A stretch of 64,000 bases of DNA from SXOA01 sp046593355 (GTDB lineage: Bacteria > Planctomycetota > Planctomycetia > Pirellulales > Pirellulaceae): contig JBKJNY010000185.1 of NCBI GenBank assembly GCA_046593355.1, positions 1 through 64,000 on the forward strand. Direction: 5' to 3'. Shown one piece after another: positions 36,706-44,878 of the stretch. Each line of letters starts with the position of its first letter. The first letter of the stretch is position 1. The notes beneath the pieces are model-generated. The model searched no databases. It worked only from the letters and a program-made list of their open reading frames with translations, and had not been told where the DNA came from. The translations under genes and the position numbers were made by a program.

Positions 36706-37392
36706 ATGATGAGTTACCGCTGGGAGGCAACGAGCCTGATCGGGTTTGTGCAAATGTTAGCGGCGAACCTGCTGCCGCATGGGTATTGGTTCTATGTGCG
36801 GGGGGTCGTGCCGGAGGGAAAGGAACCAGCCGCGGTCGATCAGAAACTGCTGGCCAAGTATGGGGTGGACCTATCCCGCCAGCAGCGCGCCCGTCGGAAG
36901 CAGGCCGGGCTGGCCAACCTCCATTACCTGCGGTGGGAGCGCGAGTGGATTCTGCTGGCCACCCGCGGCGAACATCGGTTCTTTGCGGAGGAAGCACAGA
37001 ATATTCGGGATGCCCGTCGTGATCCGATTCCCATCGGGGATTACTCGTTGCGGGTAGCCCGGGGAAACTATCTCCAGAAGGCCGCCGGAGCCACGGTAGC
37101 CCTTGCCGACGATCGGCACCGGGTCCGGGTCCAGATCGCCCGCGAGAAATACCGCGACCTGCGAGCCTACTTTCTGGACGTGGCTTGTCGCCGCAGTGCC
37201 GAGAGCCTGACGAGGGAACTCTACCTGCTCCCCATCCAGCCCTACGCCCCGGTGCGCCAGCAACTGCTTAACCTGCTGCGGCTGGTCAACGAGGCGCGAA
37301 GCCAGGCCGGGCTGACCAAGCTCGATCCTGATTGCTTGAGATATCGACGGGAGATCGTGAAACCATTTGGCGCGCTGGGGATGGGTCCGTGA
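36706..37392 (+). CDS. Conserved-looking basic protein of unknown function, downstream of the RNA candidate
   Basis: An AAGGGAGGG precedes ATG 36706, and a second ATG follows directly. The 228-residue protein is rich in Arg and aromatic residues: SLIGFVQMLAANLLPHGYWF, GVVPEGKEPAAVDQKLLAKY, RRKQAGLANLHYLRWEREWI, then VRVQIAREKYRDLRAYFLDV and PYAPVRQQLLNLLRLVNEAR. Helices dominate and no membrane segment is present. I recall similar unassigned proteins from planctomycetes but know no function. It starts 46 bases after the last RNA hairpin, so it may be made from the same transcript and bind that RNA. Confidence 0.75.
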   Translation: MMSYRWEATSLIGFVQMLAANLLPHGYWFYVRGVVPEGKEPAAVDQKLLAKYGVDLSRQQRARRKQAGLANLHYLRWEREWILLATRGEHRFFAEEAQNIRDARRDPIPIGDYSLRVARGNYLQKAAGATVALADDRHRVRVQIAREKYRDLRAYFLDVACRRSAESLTRELYLLPIQPYAPVRQQLLNLLRLVNEARSQAGLTKLDPDCLRYRREIVKPFGALGMGP

Positions 37393-37423
37393 CGCCTGGC
37401 TTTGCGGCCTGAGGCGTAAGAGA

Positions 37424-37472
37424 CGAGGTTCGGGTGGTGCATCCAACCTCGTGGATCGCAGGTGGCGATCCT
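37424..37472 (+). terminator. Two adjacent hairpins after the 228-residue protein gene
   Basis: CGAGGTT pairs with AACCTCG, and directly after it GGATCGC pairs with GCGATCC across a 5-base loop. They lie about 35-80 bases past the stop codon. No T-run follows, so termination would be weak or factor-assisted; a 3' stabilising structure is equally possible. Confidence 0.4.
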
Positions 37473-37483
37473 GGCTCAACCAA

Positions 37484-37848
37484 TTACCAGAGTGAAGACT
37501 GCTTGCGCTGGTCACTCGCTATCGCTTCCTGAGCCGCCTCCGCGCGAAGTTGCTGGACGACTTCGGGCGGCACGGTGTTCACTCGTTCGGCAAAGTTTTC
37601 GACCAGCGGATCGCTGGGCAAACTTGTGATCGAGGGGAGCGGAAGCGGCTCGACCACGCACTTGCGAATCGCCCATTGCAAGTCGAGGCCAATTTCGTCG
37701 ATCGCCTGGCGTAGAACCACGATCTGCTGGATGAGTGTTCGACCACGTAGGCGAGCTCATCGACCGTCTGGTTCGTCACCGGTGACGTATCTTGCGAAGT
37801 TGGCTTGAGCTTGGGCGTACGTTTGGCAGGCTGGGACTTGTCAGTCAT
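37484..37848 (-). pseudogene. Frameshifted small gene
   Basis: An ATG at 37848, overlapping the zinc-ribbon gene stop as ATGA, opens MTDKSQPAKRTPKLKPTSQD and runs through VDELAYV in one frame. Sensible coding then continues in another frame as LIQQIVVLRQAIDEIGLDLQ and on to RKCVVEPLPLPS, ending at 37484. Both halves look real and the switch is near 37735. The product would be about 115 residues, with a basic disordered front and a helical core. The family is unknown. Confidence 0.45.
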
Positions 37849-38018
37849 TGCCTCACCCTCCGCGGCCGCTCGTCGGTGACCGTGATAGCGACCACAGGTT
37901 CCTCTTCCTGAACAAAACTCCCGCAGACCGGACAGGTGAGGGGAGGCGCCCCCTCCTCGGGCTCGGCATCCGGGATCTCCACCGACTCACCACAAACAGG
38001 ACATGAAAACAGGGACAT
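37845..38018 (-). CDS. Small double-CxxC zinc-ribbon protein
   Basis: AGGAGG lies 8 bases before ATG 38018, which fixes the start. The 57-residue protein has two zinc knuckles (CPVCGES and CPVCGSF) separated by an acidic stretch, so one zinc ribbon is expected. The stop overlaps the next start as ATGA. Such proteins act as small nucleic-acid or protein adaptors; no specific role can be given. Confidence 0.65.
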   Translation of the reverse strand: MSLFSCPVCGESVEIPDAEPEEGAPPLTCPVCGSFVQEEEPVVAITVTDERPRRVRQ

Positions 38019-38241
38019 GGCAAAACCTCCTGGCACAAAGGGATCCAAACCGCGGCCCAAGTTCGCTTGGCCCACGCCGGAGTGTGCAGATAACCTGATG
38101 CACCACCGGACTCTCGCCCCGGTCCGCGCAGTTGGCGGACGATGGCGAGATTCGGGGGCAGGCGACTACCCAACCAGGCTGGTAAAGAACAGCCGGCCGC
38201 AGGCAAACCCACGACCGGCTAGCTAGAAACGGACTGGGTCT

Positions 38242-38451
38242 TTACCAGTCCCCGCAACCAGGACAGGCCCGGCGCGCTTGCTGAATTTGAAACTGCTGCT
38301 GATACTCGGCCTGCCTGGCGGCGTCTTGCAGCTCCGCCAGTTGCTCGGGGGTCAGCGGCTCGGGCGAGGGGGGCTGCAACTCTGCGAGCTCTCCCGCCTG
38401 GGGAAGCAGAGATGGCTCTCGGGCAGCCGCCTCAAGTGCTGGCTCGCTCAC
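38242..38451 (-). CDS. Small Gln/Pro/Glu-rich protein with C-terminal CPGCG
   Basis: A GTG start at 38451 overlaps the upstream stop as GTGA, supporting translation. The 69-residue product is disordered in front (QPPSPEPLTPEQLAELQDAA), then a Gln-rich helix, and ends RACPGCGDW, a single CxxC knuckle. No family is recognised. Confidence 0.5.
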   Translation of the reverse strand: MSEPALEAAAREPSLLPQAGELAELQPPSPEPLTPEQLAELQDAARQAEYQQQFQIQQARRACPGCGDW

Positions 38452-38762
38452 GCCGCCAGCGTCCCCTGGGCCGCGCTCTGTTGCTCCTCCGTCGAGTTGG
38501 CCTCGATCCAGACGCTCGCCTCCGCGATGACTTTCGTGAGCTCCTCGCCATGCTGCGCGAAGAAATTGCTCGAATAGCCTGTTCGCCCCGAAGAAAGGCT
38601 CTTCCAGGAGCGGCTGATCGAGAAGTCGAAGTAGGCAAACCCGGCCGGCGACTGGCGTTGCCAGATCGAAGCGGCAATCGCGCCGTAGCGGATCACCTTC
38701 ACCGGTTGGCTGGATTCGGCATTGTCTTTCTTGGCCTTCTTGTCAGTGCTGGTGGTTTCCAT
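38448..38762 (-). CDS. Small protein related to the one at 42004-42279
   Basis: GGAGGG lies 8 bases before ATG 38762, so METTSTDKKAKKDN is the start. The 104-residue protein contains VIRYGAIAASIWQRQSPAGF, a YFDFSISRSWKS strand and LTKVIAEASVWIEA. The protein at 42004-42279 has VRFGRIKAAIWENETQNGTR, then VTLQRIYKD and VAKVVDQAHSWIYQ. The shared pattern is a beta-rich core followed by a helix ending in WI. A single-stranded-DNA or RNA-binding fold is possible but unproven. Confidence 0.65.
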   Translation of the reverse strand: METTSTDKKAKKDNAESSQPVKVIRYGAIAASIWQRQSPAGFAYFDFSISRSWKSLSSGRTGYSSNFFAQHGEELTKVIAEASVWIEANSTEEQQSAAQGTLAA

Positions 38763-38889
38763 TACTCCCTCCATGAAATGGGATAGACAGGAGGAGTCTG
38801 CCACAGCCCTGGGCGCTAATCAAACAGTGTCTTAGCCTGCGTTGCTCCGCCTCGTTGCAACTGATTTCGGACCTCCGCGTTGCCGCCTC

Positions 38890-39230
38890 CGTGTTCATGC
38901 TCTTCGCGGGTAGTCACCGGCGGCGTTGCCGCCGAGCGCTGGCACCAGTGGGCGCTCTACACGCGAAGTAAAGCACAAGTCGCCCCACCCGCCGCCTGTT
39001 GCGATGCGCTATCACCGCCAGCGGCGTGCCGGGCAGGACGCCTGGCGCGAGGCTGGCCGGTGCTGGGGACCGAGATCTGCTCACAGCCTGCGGGCCTGAT
39101 TCAGCCCCAGCCCTTTGCCGGCTGCCGCCGGCACCCAAGATCTGCCGCCTGGCTTCGTCGGCCTATCATCGTCGGGGCTCACCCTGCCCGTCCCCGGCGT
39201 GATAGACGACGAAGCCGCAGGTCTTACTGC
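38890..39230 (+). ncRNA. Second hairpin-rich non-coding stretch
   Basis: The stretch lies in a 630-base gap between genes. Stems include CGGCGGC/GCCGCCG (about 38918-38935), GAGCGC/GCGCTC (about 38935-38958), CGCCA+GGCGT with ACGCC+TGGCG (39016-39047), GCTGGGG/CCCCAGC (39062-39111), and a 66-base element joining GGCTTCGTC/GACGAAGCC (39151-39216), CTATCA/TGATAG and CGGGG/CCCCG in one composite stem of 20 pairs. No frame shows coding bias. The strand is uncertain because no GNRA loops are present. Confidence 0.4.
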
Positions 39231-39391
39231 TACTACTCCGCCCGCCACGCTTTTCCCAACGAGCCTGGCTTTGTTGGTCGGATTCGGAGGGGCCTCGTCC
39301 GCCTCACGCCAATTCCACGGGACTCTTCCGCACCTATTCCCTAAAGCGTGACTGCCGTGCTAACGATCCATCATTCGCACGAGGAGTCATC

Positions 39392-39970
39392 ATGCCCGCC
39401 ATCGACCGCAACTTTGGGCTACTTATCGCCTTCATCCTGCCGGGATTCGTTGCTCTCGCCGGTGCCAGCTACTTTTCGCCCACCATCGCCGGCTGGATGA
39501 CGGTCGCACCGCAAGCTGATCCGTCGGTAGGCGGTTTCCTCTACGTGGCCCTCGGCTCCCTGGCTGCCGGCATGATCGCCAGCGCCTTTCGCTGGCTCGT
39601 GATCGACACCCTGCACCATCGCCGGGGATTGCAACCTCCCACGCTCGACTTCTCTCGACTGCAAGAAAACCTAGCAGCCTTTGAGCTGGCGGTTGAACAC
39701 AACTATCGGCATTACCAGTTTTACGCCAACATGATCCCCGCCACACTCTTCTACTCGGTGGCGGATCAAATCCAGGGAGGACGCTGGACGGTGCCTTCGC
39801 TGATTTGTCTTACGGTGCTGGAAGCCGTGCTGTGGGTCACATCGGGGGACTGCCTGCGGCGTTACTACCAGCGAACTTCGCAACTGCTCGCGACCGCGAC
39901 CCCCGCTCAGGCTACCGTTTCCCCTTGCCCACCCGACGCTCAAACTCTCCCACAAATTCCCCCAGTGTGA
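39392..39970 (+). CDS. Membrane protein of unknown function
   Basis: CGAGGAG precedes ATG 39392. The 192-residue protein has hydrophobic segments at about 8-30, 48-72, 110-125 and 133-150, a middle soluble part (TLDFSRLQENLAAFELAVEH) and a Pro/Thr tail. Its 3' end overlaps the convergent HTH gene by 59 bases. I do not recognise the family. Confidence 0.65.
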   Translation: MPAIDRNFGLLIAFILPGFVALAGASYFSPTIAGWMTVAPQADPSVGGFLYVALGSLAAGMIASAFRWLVIDTLHHRRGLQPPTLDFSRLQENLAAFELAVEHNYRHYQFYANMIPATLFYSVADQIQGGRWTVPSLICLTVLEAVLWVTSGDCLRRYYQRTSQLLATATPAQATVSPCPPDAQTLPQIPPV

Positions 39971-40166
39971 TCCCGATGGCCTTGCAGAAGTGGCGGACCT
40001 GTAGGAAATCGAGCCGGCGTCCTCCTCGCTCCCACTTGCTGATGTAAGTCTGAGGTACCTCTAGCCGGCCGGCAACGTCCACTTGGGTGAGTCCAGCCTC
40101 CTCCCGCTTCTCCCGCAGCATGCGGCAAAGAAGGCGGTATTCCGCTGTGAAAAGAGATTTTTCCAT
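39912..40166 (-). CDS. XRE-family helix-turn-helix regulator
   Basis: The 84-residue protein is a Cro/CI-type HTH domain: LREKREEAGLTQVDVAGRLE, then VPQTYISKWERGGRRLDFLQ. It has no effector domain. Such small regulators control element maintenance or toxin-antitoxin genes; no partner toxin is visible next to it. Confidence 0.85.
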   Translation of the reverse strand: MEKSLFTAEYRLLCRMLREKREEAGLTQVDVAGRLEVPQTYISKWERGGRRLDFLQVRHFCKAIGITLGEFVGEFERRVGKGKR

Positions 40167-40274
40167 AGGAACCTTGTCACAAATGCCCTGTCAGCGTAGA
40201 TTCCAGAAACGAATAGACCTAATAGGTCTATTCCTATATGTTCTTTCTTCCTTCTTCTCACAGGAGTCTCCCTC

Positions 40275-40388
40275 ATGGCCAACGGCAGCCACCCCCCGAA
40301 ACCGAAACCGCAACGGCACTCCCAGGAGAGCGCCAAGCCGGTTCCCAAGTCGCCCCGCAAACAGGGGCCGAAGTCGGTCGAGAAGTAA
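40275..40388 (+). CDS. Very small basic proline-rich protein
   Basis: A frame of 37 codons starts at ATG 40275 after AGGAG and ends TAA. The product (MANGSHPPKPKPQRHSQESA, then KPVPKSPRKQGPKSVEK) is almost entirely Pro, Lys, Gln and Ser, so it is disordered and basic. It may bind nucleic acid. It could be spurious, but the codon use and ribosome site look real. Confidence 0.4.
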   Translation: MANGSHPPKPKPQRHSQESAKPVPKSPRKQGPKSVEK

Positions 40389-40569
40389 CCGGCCCTGACC
40401 ATTGGGATCGCGCCGACGGCACTGTTCGCCCGGCGCGATGCAGTGGCTCCTGACGCCGTAACGCGGCGACATTCTTCCCACATCTGGGATAAGTCACATG
40501 CTTCTCTAGCGGCGCATATCTCTGGCAGTCACTCGTTCTTTGCCAATCCCTGCGGGTAGAAGTCTCAGC

Positions 40570-40616
40570 CGCTGGCCCTCGTTGCCGGGCATTCCCTCAT
40601 GGAATGCCCTCCAGCG
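40570..40616 (+). promoter_or_regulatory. Strong hairpin in the leader of the DUF932 gene
   Basis: GGGCATTCC (40587-40595) pairs perfectly with GGAATGCCC (40601-40609) around a 5-base loop. CGCTGG (40570-40575) can pair with CCAGCG (40611-40616) to extend it. It lies about 105 bases before the start at 40720. It may stabilise or regulate the leader; no T-run follows, so it is not a simple terminator. Confidence 0.45.
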
Positions 40617-40719
40617 AGAGACCGGTGGTGCAACACAAGGTAATTCTCATCTTGATTCTTTTCTGCTGGCTGCTTCACGTTGAAGCGGCAGCAAATTCTT
40701 TTCTCTGGAGACAAATCTC

Positions 40720-41745
40720 ATGTCCAACCTCACCCGTGCTTCGCAAGAACTTTTCAAGCGAAGCCCTGACGAACGGTTCACCTCGCTGGAGGAACTCACG
40801 CAGCATTGCCGTGACGAGAAGCGAGCCTCACAAGATCGTTGGCATCTGCCGCAGCAAGTGCGATTGCAAGGGCTGCAAGATCTGATCGGAGTCGCCCTCG
40901 GCAGCGATGGTGACTTCCAACTCAATGACTGGAGCTTCGGCCAACTCTGCAAACTGGCGGGCGTCGGCAAGGATACCGTGAACCGGTTATCCCCCGACAC
41001 CGCCAGCCAGGTGCTGGCGGAAACCCTGCCAGGAGGCAGAAAGCCGCTGCAAGTGCTCACCCGAGAGGACCGCGTGCGGTCGATCCACGGTGCGAGCTAC
41101 ACACGGCTGCACAATGCCGACCTGCTGCAAGTCATTCGCGAGACAGCCACCGACTTCACGCCTCCCCAGGTGGGATTCAACGGCGGAACAGGGCTGTACT
41201 GCGGCGAGCAGGATATGTTCGCCTTCCTCATCGACCCCACCGGCTGGATCGAGATCGAGGGGGAAGCATTCGCCCCCGGATTCTTCGTCTGGAACAGTGA
41301 AGTCGGCCGGCGCAGCTTGGGACTGCAAACGTTCTGGTTCCAAGCGGTTTGCCAAAACCACATCGTGTGGGATGCGATCGAGGTGCTGGACTTCTCGCGG
41401 AAACATACCGCGAACGTCCATGATGCCCTGCTCGACATCCGCCGTGGCATTGACGACCTGGTAGCCAAGCGGGACGCCCGCCGCGACCAGTTCGCAGTGG
41501 CCATCGGCAATGCGATGAAGGAACGCCTCGGCGACGACGCCGACGAGGTGATGAAGAAACTGGCCGAGCACGGCATCAGCCGCTCGCTCGCCAAACAGGC
41601 GACGGAGCTGGCCGCCAGCCAAGGCCGCTTCACCATCTTTTCGCTGGTCGATGCCCTGACCAAGCTCACAGGAAAGGCGCAATGGATCGGGGATCGCACC
41701 GACGCGGATCAGAAGGCAGGATCGCTCTTGGCCCTCGCACTCTAG
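40720..41745 (+). CDS. DUF932 family phage/plasmid-like protein
   Basis: The 341-residue protein has the DUF932 pattern: a helical front (LQDLIGVALGSDGDFQLNDW, LCKLAGVGKDTVNRLSPDTA), then EDRVRSIHGASYTRLHNADL, GLYCGEQDMFAFLI and a SLGLQTFWFQAVCQNHIVWD segment. Homologues are common on plasmids and phages and their biochemistry is unknown. Two small genes follow in the same direction, so an operon is likely. Confidence 0.8.
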   Translation: MSNLTRASQELFKRSPDERFTSLEELTQHCRDEKRASQDRWHLPQQVRLQGLQDLIGVALGSDGDFQLNDWSFGQLCKLAGVGKDTVNRLSPDTASQVLAETLPGGRKPLQVLTREDRVRSIHGASYTRLHNADLLQVIRETATDFTPPQVGFNGGTGLYCGEQDMFAFLIDPTGWIEIEGEAFAPGFFVWNSEVGRRSLGLQTFWFQAVCQNHIVWDAIEVLDFSRKHTANVHDALLDIRRGIDDLVAKRDARRDQFAVAIGNAMKERLGDDADEVMKKLAEHGISRSLAKQATELAASQGRFTIFSLVDALTKLTGKAQWIGDRTDADQKAGSLLALAL

Positions 41746-41755
41746 CGAGGACGCC

Positions 41756-41965
41756 ATGACATCGATGCCCAGTGATCTGCCAAGGGATGTCCCCTTCACG
41801 CTCGCGTGTGCGAACTGTGACACGGAGAGTCCGAAAACCTATGAGGAAGCGCTCCAGCAAGGCTGGACGCGGATTCAATACGACGACGGGCCGGGCTGGA
41901 ATTTCCTCAGAATCTGCCCCGACTGTCGGCCTGACTGGGAAGGCACGTCGCCCGCTCAGCAATAG
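41756..41965 (+). CDS. Small zinc-binding protein
   Basis: The 69-residue product has CANC in its front half and CPDC near its end, a split zinc site, with KTYEEALQQGWTRIQYDDG between. The gene follows the DUF932 stop by 10 bases. No function is known. Confidence 0.6.
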   Translation: MTSMPSDLPRDVPFTLACANCDTESPKTYEEALQQGWTRIQYDDGPGWNFLRICPDCRPDWEGTSPAQQ

Positions 41966-42003
41966 TTCCTGTTTCAATGTCTCTTGTTTAAGGAGCGCCA
42001 ATC

Positions 42004-42279
42004 ATGGCCAAGACGAATGGTTCGAGCGGTAACAAACCTGTCCACGAAGTCCGTTTCGGTCGCATCAAGGCCGCCATTTGGGAGAACGAAACCCAGAATG
42101 GCACACGCCATAATGTGACTCTGCAGCGGATCTACAAGGACGACAGCGGCAACTGGCAAGCGTCCGATTCATTCGGCCGTGACGACCTGCCGCTGGTCGC
42201 CAAAGTGGTGGATCAAGCTCATAGCTGGATCTATCAGCAAGCGGCCGCCGACAGTTCCAAGGAGAAAGAGCGGTTCTAA
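42004..42279 (+). CDS. Small protein with YKD/WI motifs, paralogue of 38448-38762
   Basis: AAGGAG precedes ATG 42004. The 91-residue protein is predicted as beta strands (VRFGRIKAAIWENETQNGTR, VTLQRIYKDDSGNWQASDSF) followed by a helix (LVAKVVDQAHSWIYQQ). Its resemblance to the protein at 38448-38762 suggests duplication inside the element. I recall similar small planctomycete proteins without known function. Confidence 0.7.
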   Translation: MAKTNGSSGNKPVHEVRFGRIKAAIWENETQNGTRHNVTLQRIYKDDSGNWQASDSFGRDDLPLVAKVVDQAHSWIYQQAAADSSKEKERF

Positions 42280-42304
42280 TCGATCCCCTTCCCTCCCCGG
42301 AACC

Positions 42305-42351
42305 GAGAGAGGTTTTTCAATCCAGTTGCACCACCGGGCCTCTCTCCTTTT
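42305..42351 (+). terminator. Terminator-like hairpin after the DUF932 operon
   Basis: GAGAGAGG (42305-42312) pairs with CCTCTCTC (42339-42346), and CTTTT follows at once. It lies 26 bases past the last stop of the operon. The 26-base loop is long for an intrinsic terminator. Confidence 0.5.
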
Positions 42352-43021
42352 ACCCGCATCGATTTTGCCCAACCATGCTGGAACACGACTTTGGTCCCCT
42401 GTGCTCAGCGCCCACCGGCCTGGCTGCTGTGCGGCCCACAAGACGGGGGCAGCGAGCCATCGCGACTCGATGCCGTGGTCGAACGGACCAACACAGTTGG
42501 TATGTAGCGTGTTCATGTAGGTGTGAGATGCCAGGACAGGCAGCGAAGGTGTTGATCACGGAGAAGCAGCAGGCAGTTTTGCCGGACGGCAAGCCGCTCG
42601 TCCAACTCAAGCCGCCCTTCTGCCCGCCCCACCGCAAACGCCGCTTCATCTCAAAAATCACCTTGGCGAAAAGCACCCTCTCATTGTCAATCATTTGAGA
42701 ATTGCGACTTTAGTCTAACTAATAGGGGTTAAAAAAACACCACCCATTGTTGCTTTATATTTCCTCGGACGAGGGGGCACTGCCTTGCTTTCAACTGCAC
42801 CTATGTCGTGCGTACTCAAGAGGATTGGGTGTCCCGGAGGGCAAATCCCCATCCCGAGGGAATTCTAAGGCGAGCTGAACGACGGAGAATTCCGGGATTT
42901 CCGGGGGGGGTGCCGTTCAAGTCGAATTATCTTTAGGGATTGTGCCCGGGATGCCGAATACGCCGTAAGCGGGGGTTTGCGCAGTCCCCTCATTTTCGCA
43001 GTCTCATCCAGGGGGACGGTC
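42352..43021. other. Non-coding stretch at the probable right edge of the accessory region
   Basis: A short frame from ATG 42528 (MPGQAAKVLITEKQQAVL) resembles the front of some IS630-type transposases and then decays, so it may be an IS remnant. After about 42700 the sequence becomes AT-rich. GG-N10-GC spacing at 42775-42788 (ending CCTTGCT) weakly resembles a sigma-54 promoter for the pilus secretin gene. No copy of the tRNA-Pro 3' end was found. Confidence 0.35.
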
Positions 43022-44821
43022 ATGACAGTGGTGTCTATCACTTCGCAGCAAAGTGCGTCGCTCCTTGCCTTAACTCTGTTGTGCGCTTTGGCGGTGCCTT
43101 CGGTGCTTGCGCAAGAAACCTTACCAAGGCCCAAACCGCCAACGCTTCCGCCTTTGCCCCTGACCGAAAGCCGCCCGATCGAAGGCGAAGCCGCCGAGCA
43201 GCGATTCCAGACGGTGCGTGAAGCAGGTGACCGGGAGCCAATTGCGTCATTCCTAAAATCTCTGCAAGGATCTGATGCGGTTATTGAGGTGACTCTTGGA
43301 CAGGGACGGCTATTAACGACCAAGAAGCCAATCGCAAGTGATAAAGGAGCCTCAGTAATTGCTGTAGGGGATCCAACAATCTTAGATTTCGAAGTGCTTC
43401 CCAACCCCAAGATGATCCGCCTTATTGGCAAGCGGCCAGGGGTAACCGATCTGTCGATCACCACGGCGGACGACCAGACTCACGTATTTGAAGCTCACGT
43501 CGTCTTGGACGTGGCACTGATGAACGCCCAGCTGCGGCAAATGTTTCCGGATGCGGAAATTCGAGTGTCGCAGTTCCGAGGCCATATCTTGATCGAGGGT
43601 CAAGCGAGAAACATTTCGCAGGTCACCGCTGTTGATAAGCTGGTGCGAGGGTTTATTTCCTCCTTGGAAGCGACCACGGGACAAGGAGGAGCTGGTCGGA
43701 CGGTTGGACCTCCTGCTGCTCCACCCTCCGCCCCAGCGCCGGGTGTCGAAGTAGAAACGACGACGACGCCGGACGGTGATCCTCGGCGAACTACTGGATT
43801 GCGAGCGGAAGTTGAGTCGGGTCAGCGCGGCGGATTGATTGGCGCGGCCACGACGACGCAAGTCATCAACCTGATGAAGATACCGGGCGTTCAGCAGGTC
43901 TTGCTTCAGGTCAAGATTGGCGAATTGAACCGCACGGGACTCCGTGAAATCGGATCGGACTGGTTTGTACAGTGGGGTCAGAATGGCAACAAAATCGGCA
44001 CACAAATAGCGGGCGCAACGCAAACCTTAAATGGCCTGACCGGGCTGGGAAGCAGTGCCACCGCGTTCGGCATTTTCCCCTCCGGCGATGTGGAAATCGT
44101 GCTCCGCGCACTTCGCGAGAACTCCATTCTCAATGTTCTTGCCGAGCCAAACTTGATGGCTATGAGCGGACAGCGGGCGAGTTTCCTGGCGGGTGGCCAG
44201 TTTCCTATCCCCGTTCCGCAAGGCGGAGGAGGAACGGGCGGTAACAATGTCACGATCCAATTCAAGGACTTCGGCGTTCAGCTGAGCTTTTTGCCCATCG
44301 TGCTCGATGACGAAACGATCCGCTTGCAAGTGAATCCCGAAGTGAGCTCAATCGACAGCAGTCTTGGCACCACCCTGGTTCAAGGTGGAATTCCGGTTCC
44401 CGGCCTGAATACTCGGCGCGTCGATACCACTGTGGAACTCAAACAAGGGACCACCCTAGCCCTGGCCGGGTTGCTCCAGGTCCAGCTGGATGCCAAGACC
44501 AATCGGATTCCTGGGTTGGGCGATACGCCCTATATCGGACCGTTTTTCAGCAACACCTCGCATAAGCGAGTGGAAAAGGAACTGATGGTCCTGGTCACTC
44601 CGTACCTTGTCCACTCATTAACACCCAACCAGGTTCCACCCCTTCCGGGCAGCGAGCTGCTGGATCCCAACGACCTGGAGTTCTATTTTCTGAACCGGAT
44701 TGAAGGTCGAACCGGAAGAAGCTTTCGTTCGACCATGTCGTGGGACAATCCCCTGCATCTGGTCGAGCACTTACGTCTCGAACAGGGATACGTCTGCGGT
44801 CCGGTCGGTTTTTCCGAATAA
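43022..44821 (+). CDS. cpaC: CpaC/RcpA-type secretin of the Tad pilus
   Basis: ATG 43022 gives a standard signal peptide ending VLAQE. The 599-residue protein has the pilus-formation N-terminal domain (VIEVTLGQGRLLTTKKPIA, DFEVLPNPKMIRLIGKRPGV), a linker, then the secretin domain: VLLQVKIGELNRTGLREIGS, LNVLAEPNLMAMSGQRASF, a GGQFPIPVPQGG gate loop, FKDFGVQLSFLPIVLDD and GLLQ. It forms the outer-membrane pore for the Flp pilus. The next two genes run in the same direction and likely share its transcript. Confidence 0.92.
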   Translation: MTVVSITSQQSASLLALTLLCALAVPSVLAQETLPRPKPPTLPPLPLTESRPIEGEAAEQRFQTVREAGDREPIASFLKSLQGSDAVIEVTLGQGRLLTTKKPIASDKGASVIAVGDPTILDFEVLPNPKMIRLIGKRPGVTDLSITTADDQTHVFEAHVVLDVALMNAQLRQMFPDAEIRVSQFRGHILIEGQARNISQVTAVDKLVRGFISSLEATTGQGGAGRTVGPPAAPPSAPAPGVEVETTTTPDGDPRRTTGLRAEVESGQRGGLIGAATTTQVINLMKIPGVQQVLLQVKIGELNRTGLREIGSDWFVQWGQNGNKIGTQIAGATQTLNGLTGLGSSATAFGIFPSGDVEIVLRALRENSILNVLAEPNLMAMSGQRASFLAGGQFPIPVPQGGGGTGGNNVTIQFKDFGVQLSFLPIVLDDETIRLQVNPEVSSIDSSLGTTLVQGGIPVPGLNTRRVDTTVELKQGTTLALAGLLQVQLDAKTNRIPGLGDTPYIGPFFSNTSHKRVEKELMVLVTPYLVHSLTPNQVPPLPGSELLDPNDLEFYFLNRIEGRTGRSFRSTMSWDNPLHLVEHLRLEQGYVCGPVGFSE

Positions 44822-44878
44822 ACGCAGCTTTGAGCAGTGCCACCCATTATCCAAGTGCCGATATAGCTAGGTGAATCC

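Noticed and set aside
42775..42789. Sigma-54 promoter for cpaC
   Set aside because: GG and GC spacing fits, but the -24 element is GGGGCAC rather than TGGCAC; kept only as a weak note.
42838..42860. GCAAATCCCCATCCCGA as the missing att copy
   Set aside because: It shares only CAAATCC and CCCGA with the tRNA-Pro 3' end, with mismatches and a gap between; too weak to call.
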